Positions 1 to 10,255 of a stretch of 20,648 nt of DNA are shown here, piece after piece. This DNA comes from Pelargonium cotyledonis (Eukaryota > Streptophyta > Magnoliopsida > Geraniales > Geraniaceae). The stretch is from contig JAYMTA010001315.1 of NCBI GenBank assembly GCA_036897625.1, positions 1 through 20,648 on the forward strand, given 5' to 3'. Each line of letters begins with the position of its first letter. Within the stretch, counting starts at the first letter, position 1. Made by a program: the position numbers and the translations under genes. Below the pieces are notes generated by a model. The model did no database searches. It was not told the origin of the DNA and worked only from the letters and a program-made list of their open reading frames with translations.

Positions 1-620
1 ACTTTTGACCAGTTTCATCCACAATCATACACTTTTTATAATGTTGAACAATTAATATTGAATGACAATTCAATTTTTGAGTTGAGTTCAAAACCAATTA
101 TAAACACGTAAGTTGAATCAGAAATAAACGAGGAATGAATTTTAAATCTAATTATAGGTCTTACGTGTAAAATGTATGAACCCGGTGCTCCGACTCCAAC
201 ATTTGTGGAATATGTTTTTTTTTTTTTCTTCAAAATAAATCAGTTAAAGTAAACACTTTGGAAATGTAAATTTGTTTACAAACCAAACAATGCCAAGATA
301 GAAACGGTTCCACTAAAGAAATATCGCACGTGAGAAACACGCAAGCATATAATAATATTATGTATTTTATCGCGATAAAATAAGATATGGTGGTATACGA
401 GAAAATGCGAAATTTGTCTCTTGAAAGCGACAGTTTCGCGACTGGACGTGTGTGCCGAATATTCACTAGATTTGAATTTCTGGTTTCGAATCCGGAGTCA
501 CCCACTTCTCTTATCACATCACTCACAAGATAACTTATCATGATATGTGCATGAACCTATTGTATAAGTAAAATAACTTATCACTGATAGGTCAGTGAAG
601 AGAAAAGACCCTGTACAACG
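1..620 (+). promoter_or_regulatory. Upstream/promoter region of TPR2
   Basis: AT-rich non-coding sequence upstream of the TOPLESS-related gene, with no credible gene in either strand. Visible elements are a G-box CACGTG at 327-332 and a perfect 16-bp palindrome centred on CGCG at 365-380. The 9-mer ACACGTAAG (104-112) has its inverse complement at 160-168. An 11-bp direct repeat ATAACTTATCA (530-540 and 573-583) contains TTATC, the reverse of the GATA/I-box core. There is no well-placed TATA box. The transcription start probably lies near the pyrimidine-rich stretch at about 640-680. That the motifs are functional is inference; their presence is seen directly. Confidence 0.55.
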
Positions 621-639
621 CATCGAAGATAGCGAGACC

Positions 640-944
640 AAGTCCCTCTCTTCTTTATCTGGTCTCTCTTTCGCTTCCCTGCAGCCTTTCAAACCCTAGA
701 AATTCTCGGAGTCCGCGCGGGATTGGATCCCGAAAGCCCGACGATTTCGAGTTTCTGGTGATTCGCAGCTCAGATGTGCGATTCTGTGTGGTTTTTGCTT
801 TGATTGTTTCTCTGTGCCGTGTGTAGAATTCGAGTTCGGTTTGTTGGGTTTTTGTCGATTGAGCTGTTGAATTTCTCTGGGTTTCGGTCGTCTATCGGTT
901 CTGGTGCTGGGTTCGGTGGTGGGTCTGGGATTTGAGTGGTAAAA
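640..944 (+). promoter_or_regulatory. Probable 5' leader of TPR2 with Y-patch and telo-box
   Basis: A pyrimidine-rich tract (about 643-680) is followed by a telo-box AAACCCTA at 691-698 and then a GT-rich leader that runs to the start codon at 945. The composition fits a plant 5' UTR. Telo-boxes close to the start site are known from genes for translation and other housekeeping functions. The exact transcription start cannot be placed from sequence alone. The leader contains a single upstream ATG, listed separately. Confidence 0.55.
774..803 (+). CDS. Upstream ORF in the TPR2 leader (9 codons)
   Basis: The only ATG I find between about 620 and the main start opens a 9-codon frame, MCDSVWFLL, closed by TGA. 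It ends about 140 bases before the main ATG, so re-initiation would be possible. If the transcript starts upstream of 774, this uORF could lower translation of the co-repressor. I know of no conserved uORF in this family, and its initiation context is weak (cytosine at -3). Functional status is uncertain. Confidence 0.3.
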   Translation: MCDSVWFLL

Positions 945-1028
945 ATGTCGTCTTTGAGTAGAGAATTGGTGTTCCTCATTCTTCAGTTTCTCGAGGAAGA
1001 GAAATTCAAAGAGTCCGTGCACAGGTAA

Positions 1029-1087
<59 letters not shown>

Positions 1088-4000
1088 GTATAATTTGTAT
1101 GTGTTTGGTTGTTGAGAAAATGGAGGGAGGCTGATACAGGGGAGTAAATTTGTGAATCTGAGGTTTTGTTTTGCTCTGGGACTTGTGATAATGAAAATTA
1201 GCTCTTTAGATAGCATATTGAGCTGGAATTGGATGATTGTTTTATTGGAGGAAAATGATGAGAATTATGATCTTTGCAATTGAAGAGTTAACAAAAGGAA
1301 ATTGTGAAATGTGATTTTAATTTTGTTTTGCTGCTAATTAGCTGAATTGATGTGTTTGTTTTAATCGGGACTCTTCTTGACAAGTGGTGGGTTTTTGTCT
1401 CATTGGATCATCATTTTTTTGTAGTATTATGTATGCTTTGATGGTTCAGTATTTTTCGTAAGATCAAATTGTTTCAAAATTTTAATGTAATGTTCGAGGA
1501 GTATAATTGGGAATTTAGGTGATGGATCGGGGCCATGTTGAAAAGGCATAACCTGACCCAATCCGACCCATTAATTTTTTGGGGCCATTTTATGCAACCT
1601 GAACCCTAAAAATTGTGGGTCAGATTTTGGCTGCATGTGGGTTCGGGTCCAAATTGATAGCTCTGGTTCAAAGTATTGGGTGTGGTTTAGTAAACACCTT
1701 TTGTATGATGGAGTTTTTGTTATGCAACATTTTTTTAAATATATATTTATTTTGTCTGATGTATGTATATCTTTTGGTGATATATTTTTTGAAAGGCTTG
1801 AGAAAGAATCGGGTTTCTTCTTCAACATGAAGTATTTTGACGAGAAAGTACAGGCGGGAGAGTGGGATGAAGTCGAGAAGTACTTATCAGGCTTTACCAA
1901 AGTTGATGATAACAGATACTCCATGAAAATATTCTTTGAAATCAGGAAGCAGAAGTATCTTGAAGCACTTGATCGGTATACTTAACTAATAGTTGAGATT
2001 TTGTTGATTGATCTTAGCATTTTTTATAGGGTCTTTTTGCTTATATGTTTTAATGAAATTGTAGGCAAGACAAACCGAAGGCTGTTGAAATATTAGTGAC
2101 TGATCTGAAAGTGTTCTCTACTTTTAATGAGGAATTGTATAAAGAGATCACTCATCTTTTAACCCTTACCAACTTCAGGTAACAAAGCAACGTGCAAAAT
2201 CACGTTTTTAGATACTTATGTAACTGTTATTACCATTGTCAAGAAACTCCTGTGCCACCAAACTATGTTATAAGTAATTATGTTAATTTATTGTCATTCT
2301 AAATACCAGGGAAAATGAGCAGCTTTCCAAGTACGGAGACACCAAAACTGCTAGAAACATAATGTTGATCGAGTTGAAAAAACTTATAGAAGCAAATCCT
2401 CTTTTCCGGGATAAGCTCGCTTTCCCAACTCTCAAATCATCAAGATTGCGGACTCTTATTAATCAAAGGTAAAGCTGACATCCCTTCCCTTTGTATGTTG
2501 CAAATCGGACTAAAAATATCTTTTATGTTTCATTTTGGTTCTGTTTCAACTGATACTTCACCCAAATTAGCCTTACGGTTGAATCTTGACGTCCAAAACC
2601 ACTTAAATTTTAGGAGAAACCAAAATTGTACTTGGGTATTTATTAGATATTGCTCAATGATACTTTAGATTTATATGCTATACCAATGTTTGCTCAGTGT
2701 CTTATATAAGTACTTGGTATTTGCAGCTTGAACTGGCAGCATCAACTATGCAAGAACCCGAGGCCAAATCCGGACATTAAAACGTTATTCATAGACCACT
2801 CATGTGCGTCTCCAAATGGTCCTATGGTACCCACATCTGTCAATCTTCCAGTTGCCGCTCTTACGAAGCCTGCTGCTTATCCGACACTTGGAGCTCACGG
2901 TGTATGATACTATGCATCTCAAACATTTCAACTTCCTTGCTACTTTATGATTCCAAGTTCTAACAGTATGCAAAATAACTAATTGGTGTTCTTACTAATC
3001 CATGTAGCCCTTTCCGCCCGCCGCCGCTGCTGCAGCTGCTAATGCTAATGCTCTTGCAGGTTGGATGGCTAATGCCTCCACATCGTCATCTGTTCAAGCA
3101 GCTGTTGTCACTGGGTCATCGATGCCAGTTCCCCCAAATCAAGGTGACTAGCCTTTTGTAATAGGATTACCATATTAAGTGAATGTGTTATGTGTTGCAT
3201 CTTAAACTAAAAGCATGTCGAACTTTCGAATTTGGACAAACTTTGGTAACAGGTGTTCACAATTGGGTCTGGACCAGCTTATTTCTTTAGTTTTTTGATT
3301 ACTTTCACTTCATTTTTACATTTTCATTTTCCTCCCATAAATTTCTCTTAGAAAATGTAATTTTTGCAGTTTTTATTTATTTACTTATTTTGGTCCAATT
3401 CGTCCGGTCCGGACTGATGAACTCCCCTATCGTCCAACATTGGGAAGTATTGTAATACTAATATCATGTTGAACTTTGCTGTGTTAAGTATTTCTGAACA
3501 AGTAACAAAGCATGATATTATGCCTTTATACTGCAGTACTTTCCCTTATGAAACGTCCGAGAACTCCTTCAAACCCAGGTATAGTTGAATATCAGAGTTC
3601 CGATCATGAACAACTAATGAAGAGGCTGCGACCTGTACAATCTATTGAGGAGGTAATCTCTATAATTTTCAAGTTCAGTCTTGCAATTTCGGAATATTGC
3701 CTCATGTCATTTGTAGTCATGCAATAAAATTATTTGAAACTTCTAAACTATGCACTCTCAAAGCATGGTTTGTGAACAATTTCAGTAACTCATTTGCTCT
3801 AATCATTAGGTTACGTACCCGACTCATAGACAACAAACTCCTTGGTCACTGGATGATCTGCCGAGAACCGTAGCCATCACTTTGCATAACGGATCTGCTG
3901 TCACAAGCATGGATTTCCATCCTTCTCACCACACATTACTTCTCGGTATCAATATTGTCTATGTTACACCCATTTTAATCAATTTAATAGCTATGTTTCT

Positions 4001-7000
4001 ACCACATAGATTACACATTTCCTTCATCGTGTCTGACTTTAAGTGTCTGTACCAGTTGGTTCCAGTAATGGTGAAACAACACTGTGGGAACTTGGATTAC
4101 GTGAGAAGTTGGTTACAAAGCCATTCAAGATTTGGGAAATGCAAACTTTAACGATGACATTTCAGGTATTCTATTACCCAATGCTTGATTTTTTTTTGTT
4201 CACTTGCAAATTATTAAATTATAATTGAAAGTCGTGAAGTAAATATCTAAACTACACAGAATGCAGATTCTTTTTGGTGATTAGAATTCTTTATATGCAT
4301 CCTCAGCTGCTTGAACTTTTAAGAATAAAGTTTTGTTAAAAAAAAAAAGATTAGTCGTGTCAGATCTTACAATTGAGAGTTCATTACAGGCTTCTTATGC
4401 CAAAGATGCATCAATATCTGTCAGCCGTGTCATTTGGAGCCCCGATGGAAGTTTTGTGGGTACGTGTTAGTTTAATTAATGCAAAATTACAAATAAATAT
4501 CTTAATACTTATCTCTATTTGCAAATAGCTCCATACACTTTATTTTCCGTGGCAACTAACTCTTTGTGCTTTCAATTTTTCATTCCATCAGTTAGATTTA
4601 ATTGAATTTTTCATCTCATCATGTGTATGCCACGGGATTTATCTTTTCTTTTCTTTTCAAAATGCTACATTATCAAAATGAAAAATTAAGAGTATGGGTG
4701 TTCATTGTCGCAAATAAAAAAGTATAGGGAGCTATCTGCAAATTAAGTAAAATATAGAATATTTGTCTGCAATTTACTGTTAAATTACTAATTAACACTT
4801 TAAGTTATTTGTTTATTTATTTTATTTTTATTTATTTTTTGTAACTATAATGTGTATTTTATATTGCAGGGGTTGCTTTTAACAAACATTTGGTTCACTT
4901 GTATAATTATCCGAAATCCAATGATCTACACCAGCAGTTAGAGGTGAGTTTATACTCAGCATCCTGTCAAGCAGAGGTAAATTGTAAACTGTCTTAACTT
5001 TAATTGAATTTCCTTGGCAGATTGAAGCTCATGTTGGTAGTGTGAATGACTTGGCTTTTGCTCATCCAAACAAACAACTATGTGTTGTAACTTGTGGTGA
5101 TGATAAGTTAATAAAGGTGAGGGTCATAATTTTTTCTTGTGAAATTTTGTTTGTATAACAAATATGTTCATGATCTAAATGTGTGAGTGGAACAGGTATG
5201 GGATATAACGGGACGAAAACTATTTAATTTTGAAGGTCACGAAGCACCGGTATATTCTATTTGTCCTCATCACAAGGAGAACATTCAGGTATATATGTTA
5301 CCCATAAACAGTTCTAATTTGTTTATCTGTGATGTTGAAATATCTCTTTAAGTTTAATAATTAATGATCACATGCTTCTAAAAGTTACTTTGAAGTTGCT
5401 TTTATCTTTGAGTAGTGTTACTATACAATCTCTTAACTTTTGGGTTGGATTAGAGTATTTTAGGTTTGACGTTTGAAATGCCCTTGAGCCTTCGGCATTT
5501 GAGGTTATTGATCAGTAGTGACCACCAATTTAGAGTTGGTAATTCGGGTTTCAAGTTGAAAAGACCTAACCCTAAGCCAACCCACAAGAGATGTGGGTTC
5601 TGGTCACAAGTTTTACATAGAAACTATGCGAGTTGCACTACCCAATCCACAATTGTTCATGATAAACCCGACATGTTTATGTGACCCAAATCCTGGAATA
5701 TGCGGGTTGGATTTCATGTGTCCGTGGGTTTGGGTCCAGATTGTCAGCCCTAGTCATCATTACCCAGTACGTCAAATATGCATGCACGATCATCTATATA
5801 TTCTCATTGCTTTTAAGACCAATGAAATCGAAATGCGTTTGATATTTGTTTGATGTAAATTCCTTCATTTCAGTTAATACATGGCTCTAATATGTCATCT
5901 ACTGTTCCACTTGTGCATTTGCAGTTTATATTTTCAACTGCTATTGATGGTAAAATCAAGGCCTGGCTGTACGACAACATGGGTTCTAGAGTTGATTACG
6001 ATGCTCCCGGACACTGGTGCACTACAATGCTTTACAGCGCAGATGGAAGTAGGTAAGATCTGTGAAATTTCCAATGCATATATTTCACGGTGTTCTTGGT
6101 GAGACTTGTCTAAAGAAATCGATACAAGCTCATTTTTTTTCTTTTATACCATTTATTGATTGATTCTGATTGCTTTTGCTTCATCTCCAGATTATTTTCT
6201 TGCGGAACAAGTAAAGAAGGGGACTCTTATCTAGTTGAGTGGAATGAAAGTGAAGGAGCAATAAAGAGGACATACGCTGGTTTTAGAAAGAAATCAAACG
6301 GTGTTGTGCAATTTGACACCACCCAAAATCACTTTCTGGCGGCCGGTGAAGATGGCCAAATCAAGTTTTGGGATATGGACAATATCAATGTTCTCACAAG
6401 CACTGACGCTGATGGTGGACTTCTGGTCCGTAATGGATTCTTAATTTTTGTTATTGTTCTTTGGAACCATGATTGTTAAATCAACTCAACGCAACGTAAT
6501 CAAATGGGGAATCGGAGATTCTAACAACCATGTTTGGAACTGCTTTGTTATTTAGTAAGATATTAACAACGGCATATATATCGTTTCAGAATCTTCCTCG
6601 CTTGAGATTTAACAAGGAAGGAAATCTTCTTGCTGTTACTACAGCAGACAACGGAATCAAGATACTTACCAACGCATCTGGTCGTAGATCATTAAGAGTG
6701 ACGGAGACATCACCTTTTGAAGCCTTGAGAAAGCCCATGGAATCTGCAGCAGTCAAGGTTAGATTGAGCCGCTCTCGATTCACTTTATGATTCTCTTGTT
6801 AAAGATATCCACGTAGTCTCTTTATCTTTCTTTCTTTCTTTTTTTCTTTTTGCTTTTTATTAGGCATCTGGCACCTCAGCTGGACCAAGTGTCAGTCCAG
6901 TCAATTGTAAAGTGGAGCGAAGTTCTCCCGCCAAGCCTTCTCCTATCCTTGTAAGTTGGCTGAATTTTCTAATTTAAAATATTAAGTTTATCTTTTTGCG

Positions 7001-10000
7001 GTAGCGACAATGTTTTATACTATCTATATATTCTGAGCCGTAGTTTTTGAGGGATTAACTATTTTTATTACTTTTTTTTTTAAGAATGGAATTGATTCCA
7101 TGGGTAGAAGCATAGAAAAGCCGAAGACTGTGGAGGACGTAGATAAAGCCAAACTGTGGCAATTGTCTGAAATTTTGGATCCCGCCCAGTGCCGGATGGT
7201 CACCATGCCCGACAGTGCCGATACTTTCAGCAAGGTGTGTTCTGTAGTTTCCATTGCTATGGTTTAGCATAATATATTTCAACTGTACTAAAGCTGGCAA
7301 TTTGGACCCAAACAGCAGACACTTGAAACCTGGCTCATTTCTCTGAGTTCGGGTCACATAAAATAGACCTAGTTAATCTTTTCAACCTTAACCTGGAACA
7401 TCCCAACCTAAAACTCGATTTGCTTACTCTATCTTCTAAACTGTTGGATAAATGTGTGTTTGTGACCAGGTTGTTCGACTTCTATATACAAATTCCGGTG
7501 TTGGAGTCTTGGCACTCGGGGCAAACGGTACTCAGAAATTGTGGAAATGGACTCGCAACGAACAAAACCCCAGTGGAAAGGTAACAATTTTTACAAATCA
7601 ATTTTCTCCATTCTCTTTTACTTCTGTGAATGTTTGCATTTTCCCCGCTTTTAGAAAATGGTTTCTGATGGTATGAGTGTATATAGGCCACAGCCAGTTT
7701 TGTTCCACAGCTATGGCAACCAAACAGTGGTCTCGTTATGGCTAATGACGTAACAGGTGTCAACCTTGACGAAGCAGTCCCGTGCATAGCGCTTTCAAAG
7801 AACGACTCCTATATCATGTCGGCTTGTGGTGGAAAAGTTTCGTTGTTTAACATGATGACATTCAAGGTAACATCTCTCTCAGTTTAAATTGCCACATTCA
7901 TGTATCTCAAATGCTATAATAAAACAAGGCGGCCCAGTGCACTAGGTTCCCACATTGTGGGATCTGGGGAGTGGGTCTTAAATGTATGAAGCCTTCCCTC
8001 CGCTTTTGGAAAGAGATTTTTTTTTTTTTTTCCTGTACTTGAACTCGTGCTCTCAAGGTCACAACAACTTTTACCGTTGTGCCAAAGATCACCCTCAAAT
8101 TCTGTATCAATTATTATTTGTAAATGTTTGGGTATGGATTGCTATGATTTGTAGGTAATGACGACATTCATGCCTCCGCCTCCTTCTTCGACCTTCCTAG
8201 CTTTCCATCCTCAGGATAACAACATTTTAGCCATAGGAATGGAGGACTCAACGATCCATATTTACAATGTCCGAGTAGACGAGGTAGGTCTAAACTTCTT
8301 TTTCATTGCTGACGTTTAGGAACTTGTCCTACTTGTTGTAACGGACTCACACTTGCTATTTTGCTTTCTCTAGGTGAAATCAAAACTAAGGGGTCACCAA
8401 AAACGAATCACCGGTTTAGCTTTTTCCACCAGTCTCAATATCCTTGTTTCATCTGGTGCTGATGCTCAAGTAAGTGAATCTATCATTTGTTTGCTTCGAT
8501 TCAGATAAAGGAAAAACTTCCAAAATGGTCATTAAATTAATTTTATGCTAAGATGGTTCCTAACTATTAAGAACCGACCAAAATGCTTCCCTTATATATT
8601 GGTTTCAATTTTAACATTTAATTATTCCAAGTTAAAGTCTTGGATCATTTTGGTCTGTTTTCAATAGTTCATGGACCAAACTGGTCGGGTACCAACAGTT
8701 GAGGGACCATTTTTGTAGTTTTTCGCAACCGTGAGGCTCCAACCATTGAAGTTCCAAACTCTGGTCTCCAACGTAACCTTGAAAAAGAATCTTTGAAACA
8801 AAACTTCGGATCCAACTTTGTTACAAGATACAGTTTTTATCCTCACACAAATTGTGTTTTTACGACGTTAATACATATGCAAACTATCTGCAGTTGTGTG
8901 TGTGGAGCATTGACACTTGGGATAAAATGAAAACGATTTCGATCCAAATATCTACTGGAAAGGCGACAGCCGGTGAAACTCGAGTGCAGTTTCACGCCGA
9001 CCAACTCCGGATGTTGGTAGTTCACGAAACTCAGTTAGCAATATATGATGCCTCCAAGATGGATCGTATCCGACAGGTAGGAAGTTTATATTAACACATT
9101 ACATTGATGTTTGCTATATCACTCGACATATTTGACTACTGAAAATTTTCTGTATATTCTTTCTTTGCAGTGGGTCCCACAAGATGCACTGACGGCTCCA
9201 ATATCAAATGCAGCATACTCCTGCAACAGTCAATTGATCTACGCAACTTTTTGCGATGGAAACATTGGAGTCTTCGATGCTGATAGCTTGAAACTAAGAT
9301 GCCGTATTGCTCCATCAGCTTATCTGTCCTCGACAGCCTTAAATGGGTAAGTTAGACTATTATACTTGCAACTCTAGTAAATCGAATAGTAAGGGGAAGG
9401 CAGTTTGTGTCATGATCTGTGACTCCACTCGAACACAGACAATAAATTCAGCGGTGTGGGCTCAACAAAATCGTGTCCGTGTCTGCCAACACAACCCGAA
9501 TTGACAGATATACATACTGTGTTAAAAATGGCTCGTTAATCAAACAGATCAATTATATCGAGTCATGTCAGGTCAATTCGAACTCATTTATTTGAACATG
9601 TTGGGTTGTGTTATGTAATTTTGAACCCAATTATTTAAACATGTTGAGCGTATCTTGTTGTGTCTTGTAGGAGCCAACCCGAACACAAACTGCCTCCCCT
9701 AGTAGAACTAACTCTCTGGAAGTCTACAGTATTTTTTGTTCTGTACAATACTTGCTTACCGTTTATTCTTTTCATTATCTCGCAGGAGCCAACCACCACA
9801 CCCGCTTGTAGTTGCTACGCATCCTCTAGACCCGAATCAATTAGCTGTAGGATTGAATGATGGGTCCGTGAAAGTGATAGAACCTGCAGAAACAATTGGG
9901 AAATGGGGAACAAGTCCACCAGTGGACAACGGGATACTAAATGGCAGAGCAGCGTCATCATCCACAACAAGCAACAACAACGCACCCGAGCAAACACAAA

Positions 10001-10011
10001 GACGAGATTAA
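945..10011 (+). CDS. TPR2: TOPLESS-related transcriptional co-repressor (TPR2-like)
   Basis: Nuclear Groucho/Tup1-type co-repressor. It is recruited by EAR-motif proteins such as Aux/IAA and JAZ-NINJA complexes and in turn recruits histone deacetylases. Joining 25 exons gives 1135 residues, the normal family length. The start MSSLSRELVFLILQF is the invariant family N-terminus. LisH covers about residues 4-36 and CTLH about 34-92. The EAR-groove residues R67, K71, F74, F104, L111 and L130 are all present, as is N176, the position altered in tpl-1. A Pro/Ala-rich linker (about 210-340) leads into WD40 repeats from about 345 to 1105. I chose TPR2 over TPL, TPR1 and TPR4 from HRLEKESGFFFN, EEVTYPTHRQQTPWSLDDLP, the INVLTSTDADGGL stretch and NCKVERSSP, recalled from the Arabidopsis paralogues. 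The tail ends in EQTQRRD. No internal stop or frameshift is needed. Confidence 0.93.
1032..1087. repeat. Compound microsatellite (CT)21 then (AT)7
   Basis: About 21 uninterrupted CT units run straight into an AT run. The tract begins only 7 bases after the 3' end of exon 1, just inside intron 1 of TPR2. In RNA it is a long CU tract next to the 5' splice site. Length is likely to vary between individuals. Confidence 0.95.
1537..1666 (+). repeat. Degenerate dispersed repeat, copy 1 (TPR2 intron 1)
   Basis: The segment begins GTTGAAAAGGCATAACC and ends CGGGTCCAAATTGATAGCTC. In between are degenerate GGGTT/AACCC-type words. The same two end signatures, in the same order, recur at 5555-5753 and, inverted, at 7286-7386. 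I cannot assign it to a named family; a small non-autonomous transposon derivative is possible. No target duplication is evident. Confidence 0.6.
3251..3429. repeat. Degenerate inverted-repeat segment in TPR2 intron 6
   Basis: The left edge AGGTGTTCAC with TCTGGACC nearby is loosely mirrored at the right by GGTCCGGACTGATGAACTCC. This gives an imperfect inverted repeat around an AT- and T-rich core. The pattern resembles degenerate intronic repeats common in plants. Similarity of the two arms is modest, so this is a tentative call. Confidence 0.35.
4517..4743. mobile_element. MITE-like foldback element in TPR2 intron 10
   Basis: Arms at 4517-4541 and 4719-4743 are inverted complements of each other at 22 of 25 positions; both contain ATAGCTCC or its complement. 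A second, inner pair (CCGTGGCA near 4548 and TGCCACGG near 4628) is also inverted. The 227-bp size, AT-rich body and lack of coding capacity fit a non-autonomous DNA element. The flanks show no convincing target duplication, so the superfamily is not assigned. Confidence 0.65.
5555..5753 (+). repeat. Degenerate dispersed repeat, copy 2 (TPR2 intron 13)
   Basis: It shares its left signature GTTGAAAAGACCTAACC and its right signature TTTGGGTCCAGATTGTCAGC with the copy in intron 1, in the same orientation. This copy is longer (about 199 bp), with several GGGTT and AACCC words and a direct run of methionine-free non-coding sequence. It lies in one of the longest TPR2 introns (5289-5924). Confidence 0.6.
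7286..7386 (-). repeat. Degenerate dispersed repeat, copy 3, inverted (TPR2 intron 18)
   Basis: Read on the - strand, this segment starts GTTGAAAAGATTAAC and ends TTTGGGTCCAAATTGCCAGC. These are the same end signatures as the copies in introns 1 and 13. It is the shortest of the three (about 101 bp). Because it has the opposite orientation, the family is dispersed and not a simple tandem duplication. Confidence 0.6.
7913..8096 (-). mobile_element. tRNA-derived SINE, Au-like, in TPR2 intron 20
   Basis: On the - strand the element has a pol III A box TGGCACAACGG (complement of 8074-8084), which fits the TRGYNNANNGG consensus fully. About 40 bases on is a weakened B box, AGTTCAAGTAC. Its 3' part contains words typical of the plant Au SINE: CCCCAGATCC, GGGAACCTAGTGCACTGGGC and a final CGCC. 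A T-run on the + strand (about 8020-8031) lies inside the body. CTCAAAT at 7906-7912 and 8094-8100 may be a target duplication. Family assignment is from memory of the consensus. Confidence 0.7.
8511..8724. mobile_element. MITE-like element with 20-bp terminal inverted repeats, TPR2 intron 22
   Basis: The left end GAAAAACTTCCAAAATGGTC (8511-8530) and the complement of the right end, GAAAAACTACAAAAATGGTC (8705-8724), match at 18 of 20 positions. The 214-bp body has further inverted words (CCAAAATG and CATTTTGG) and no coding capacity. It looks like a small non-autonomous DNA transposon. No clear target duplication flanks it. It sits well away from both splice sites. Confidence 0.7.
9420..9680. 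repeat. Degenerate repeat region in TPR2 intron 24
   Basis: A patch of imperfect words such as ACCCGAATTGAC, CGTGTCCGTGTCTGCC and GGGTTGTG, plus an internal near-repeat (TTTGAACATGTTGGG near 9592 and TTTAAACATGTTGAG near 9633). This looks like a decayed non-autonomous element. Its right end contains AG|GAGCCAACC (junction after 9670), which copies the true exon 25 acceptor context; see findings. Confidence 0.45.
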
Positions 10012-10250
10012 ATTGTACGTAATTTACTGATCTAGTCCTCGTAGGTTTTAGTCTCTCCCTCATGCTCCTAATCAAAGGTAAGGAAGGACATAAAACCTTG
10101 GTTAGTGATGAAGATGATACATTAATCTTGTACATGTATTTGCTGACAGCGAACTGTATTTGTCGCCTTTCGGATATTGTAATATTGTAATTCCTATTTT
10201 CTTCGATTCGATTTGAATATATATCAATTGTGTTTGTTGTGGAAATGATA
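10012..10250 (+). other. TPR2: Probable 3' UTR of TPR2
   Basis: Non-coding sequence after the TAA stop. It has several TGTA and TTGTAAT words (10129-10192), typical far-upstream elements of plant polyadenylation. These are followed by AATATATATCAA and a GT-rich stretch TTGTGTTTGTTGTGG near 10230-10242. Cleavage is most likely around 10200-10250, just before the downstream SINE. There is no canonical AATAAA, which plant genes often lack. Confidence 0.5.
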
Positions 10251-10255
10251 GAGTG

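Larger units (their letters stand above)
945..2901 (+). other. TPR2: Topless N-terminal domain (LisH-CTLH-CRA), exons 1-5
   Basis: Exons 1-5 encode residues 1-236, almost entirely the helical N-terminal domain. It tetramerises and binds the LxLxL type of EAR peptide in a groove. The segment from EVEKYLSGFTKVDDNRYSMK through NWQHQLCKNPRPNPDIKTLF is close to identical with the Arabidopsis proteins as I recall them. The function should therefore be intact. Confidence 0.85.
945..10011 (+). other. TPR2: Exon map of TPR2
   Basis: Coding exons: 945-1024, 1796-1975, 2065-2178, 2310-2468, 2727-2901, 3008-3143, 3537-3652, 3810-3945, 4056-4165, 4390-4459, 4870-4943, 5021-5116, 5196-5288, 5925-6052, 6191-6425, 6590-6757, 6864-6950, 7085-7234, 7470-7580, 7687-7866, 8155-8283, 8374-8469, 8894-9076, 9171-9346 and 9786-10011 (stop TAA at 10009-10011). 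They sum to 3408 bases, exactly 1136 codons with the stop. Every junction restores a conserved family residue and every intron has GT and AG ends. The weakest donor is GTCCGT at 6426. The exon 5 donor is GTATGA at 2902; using GTGTAT three bases earlier would break the frame. Confidence 0.87.

Noticed and set aside
465-510. tRNA-like or SINE B-box GGTTTCGAATCC upstream of TPR2
   Set aside because: The box has an extra T relative to consensus. I find no A box at the right distance and no tail or target duplication.
696-1022. - strand ORF (108 codons) over the TPR2 leader and exon 1
   Set aside because: Low-complexity Pro/Arg/Asn content, no family resemblance, and it overlaps the confirmed exon and leader.
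3882-4151. ORF reading through TPR2 intron 8
   Set aside because: It is exon 8 continued into intron. The conserved WD40 sequence resumes only after splicing to 4056.
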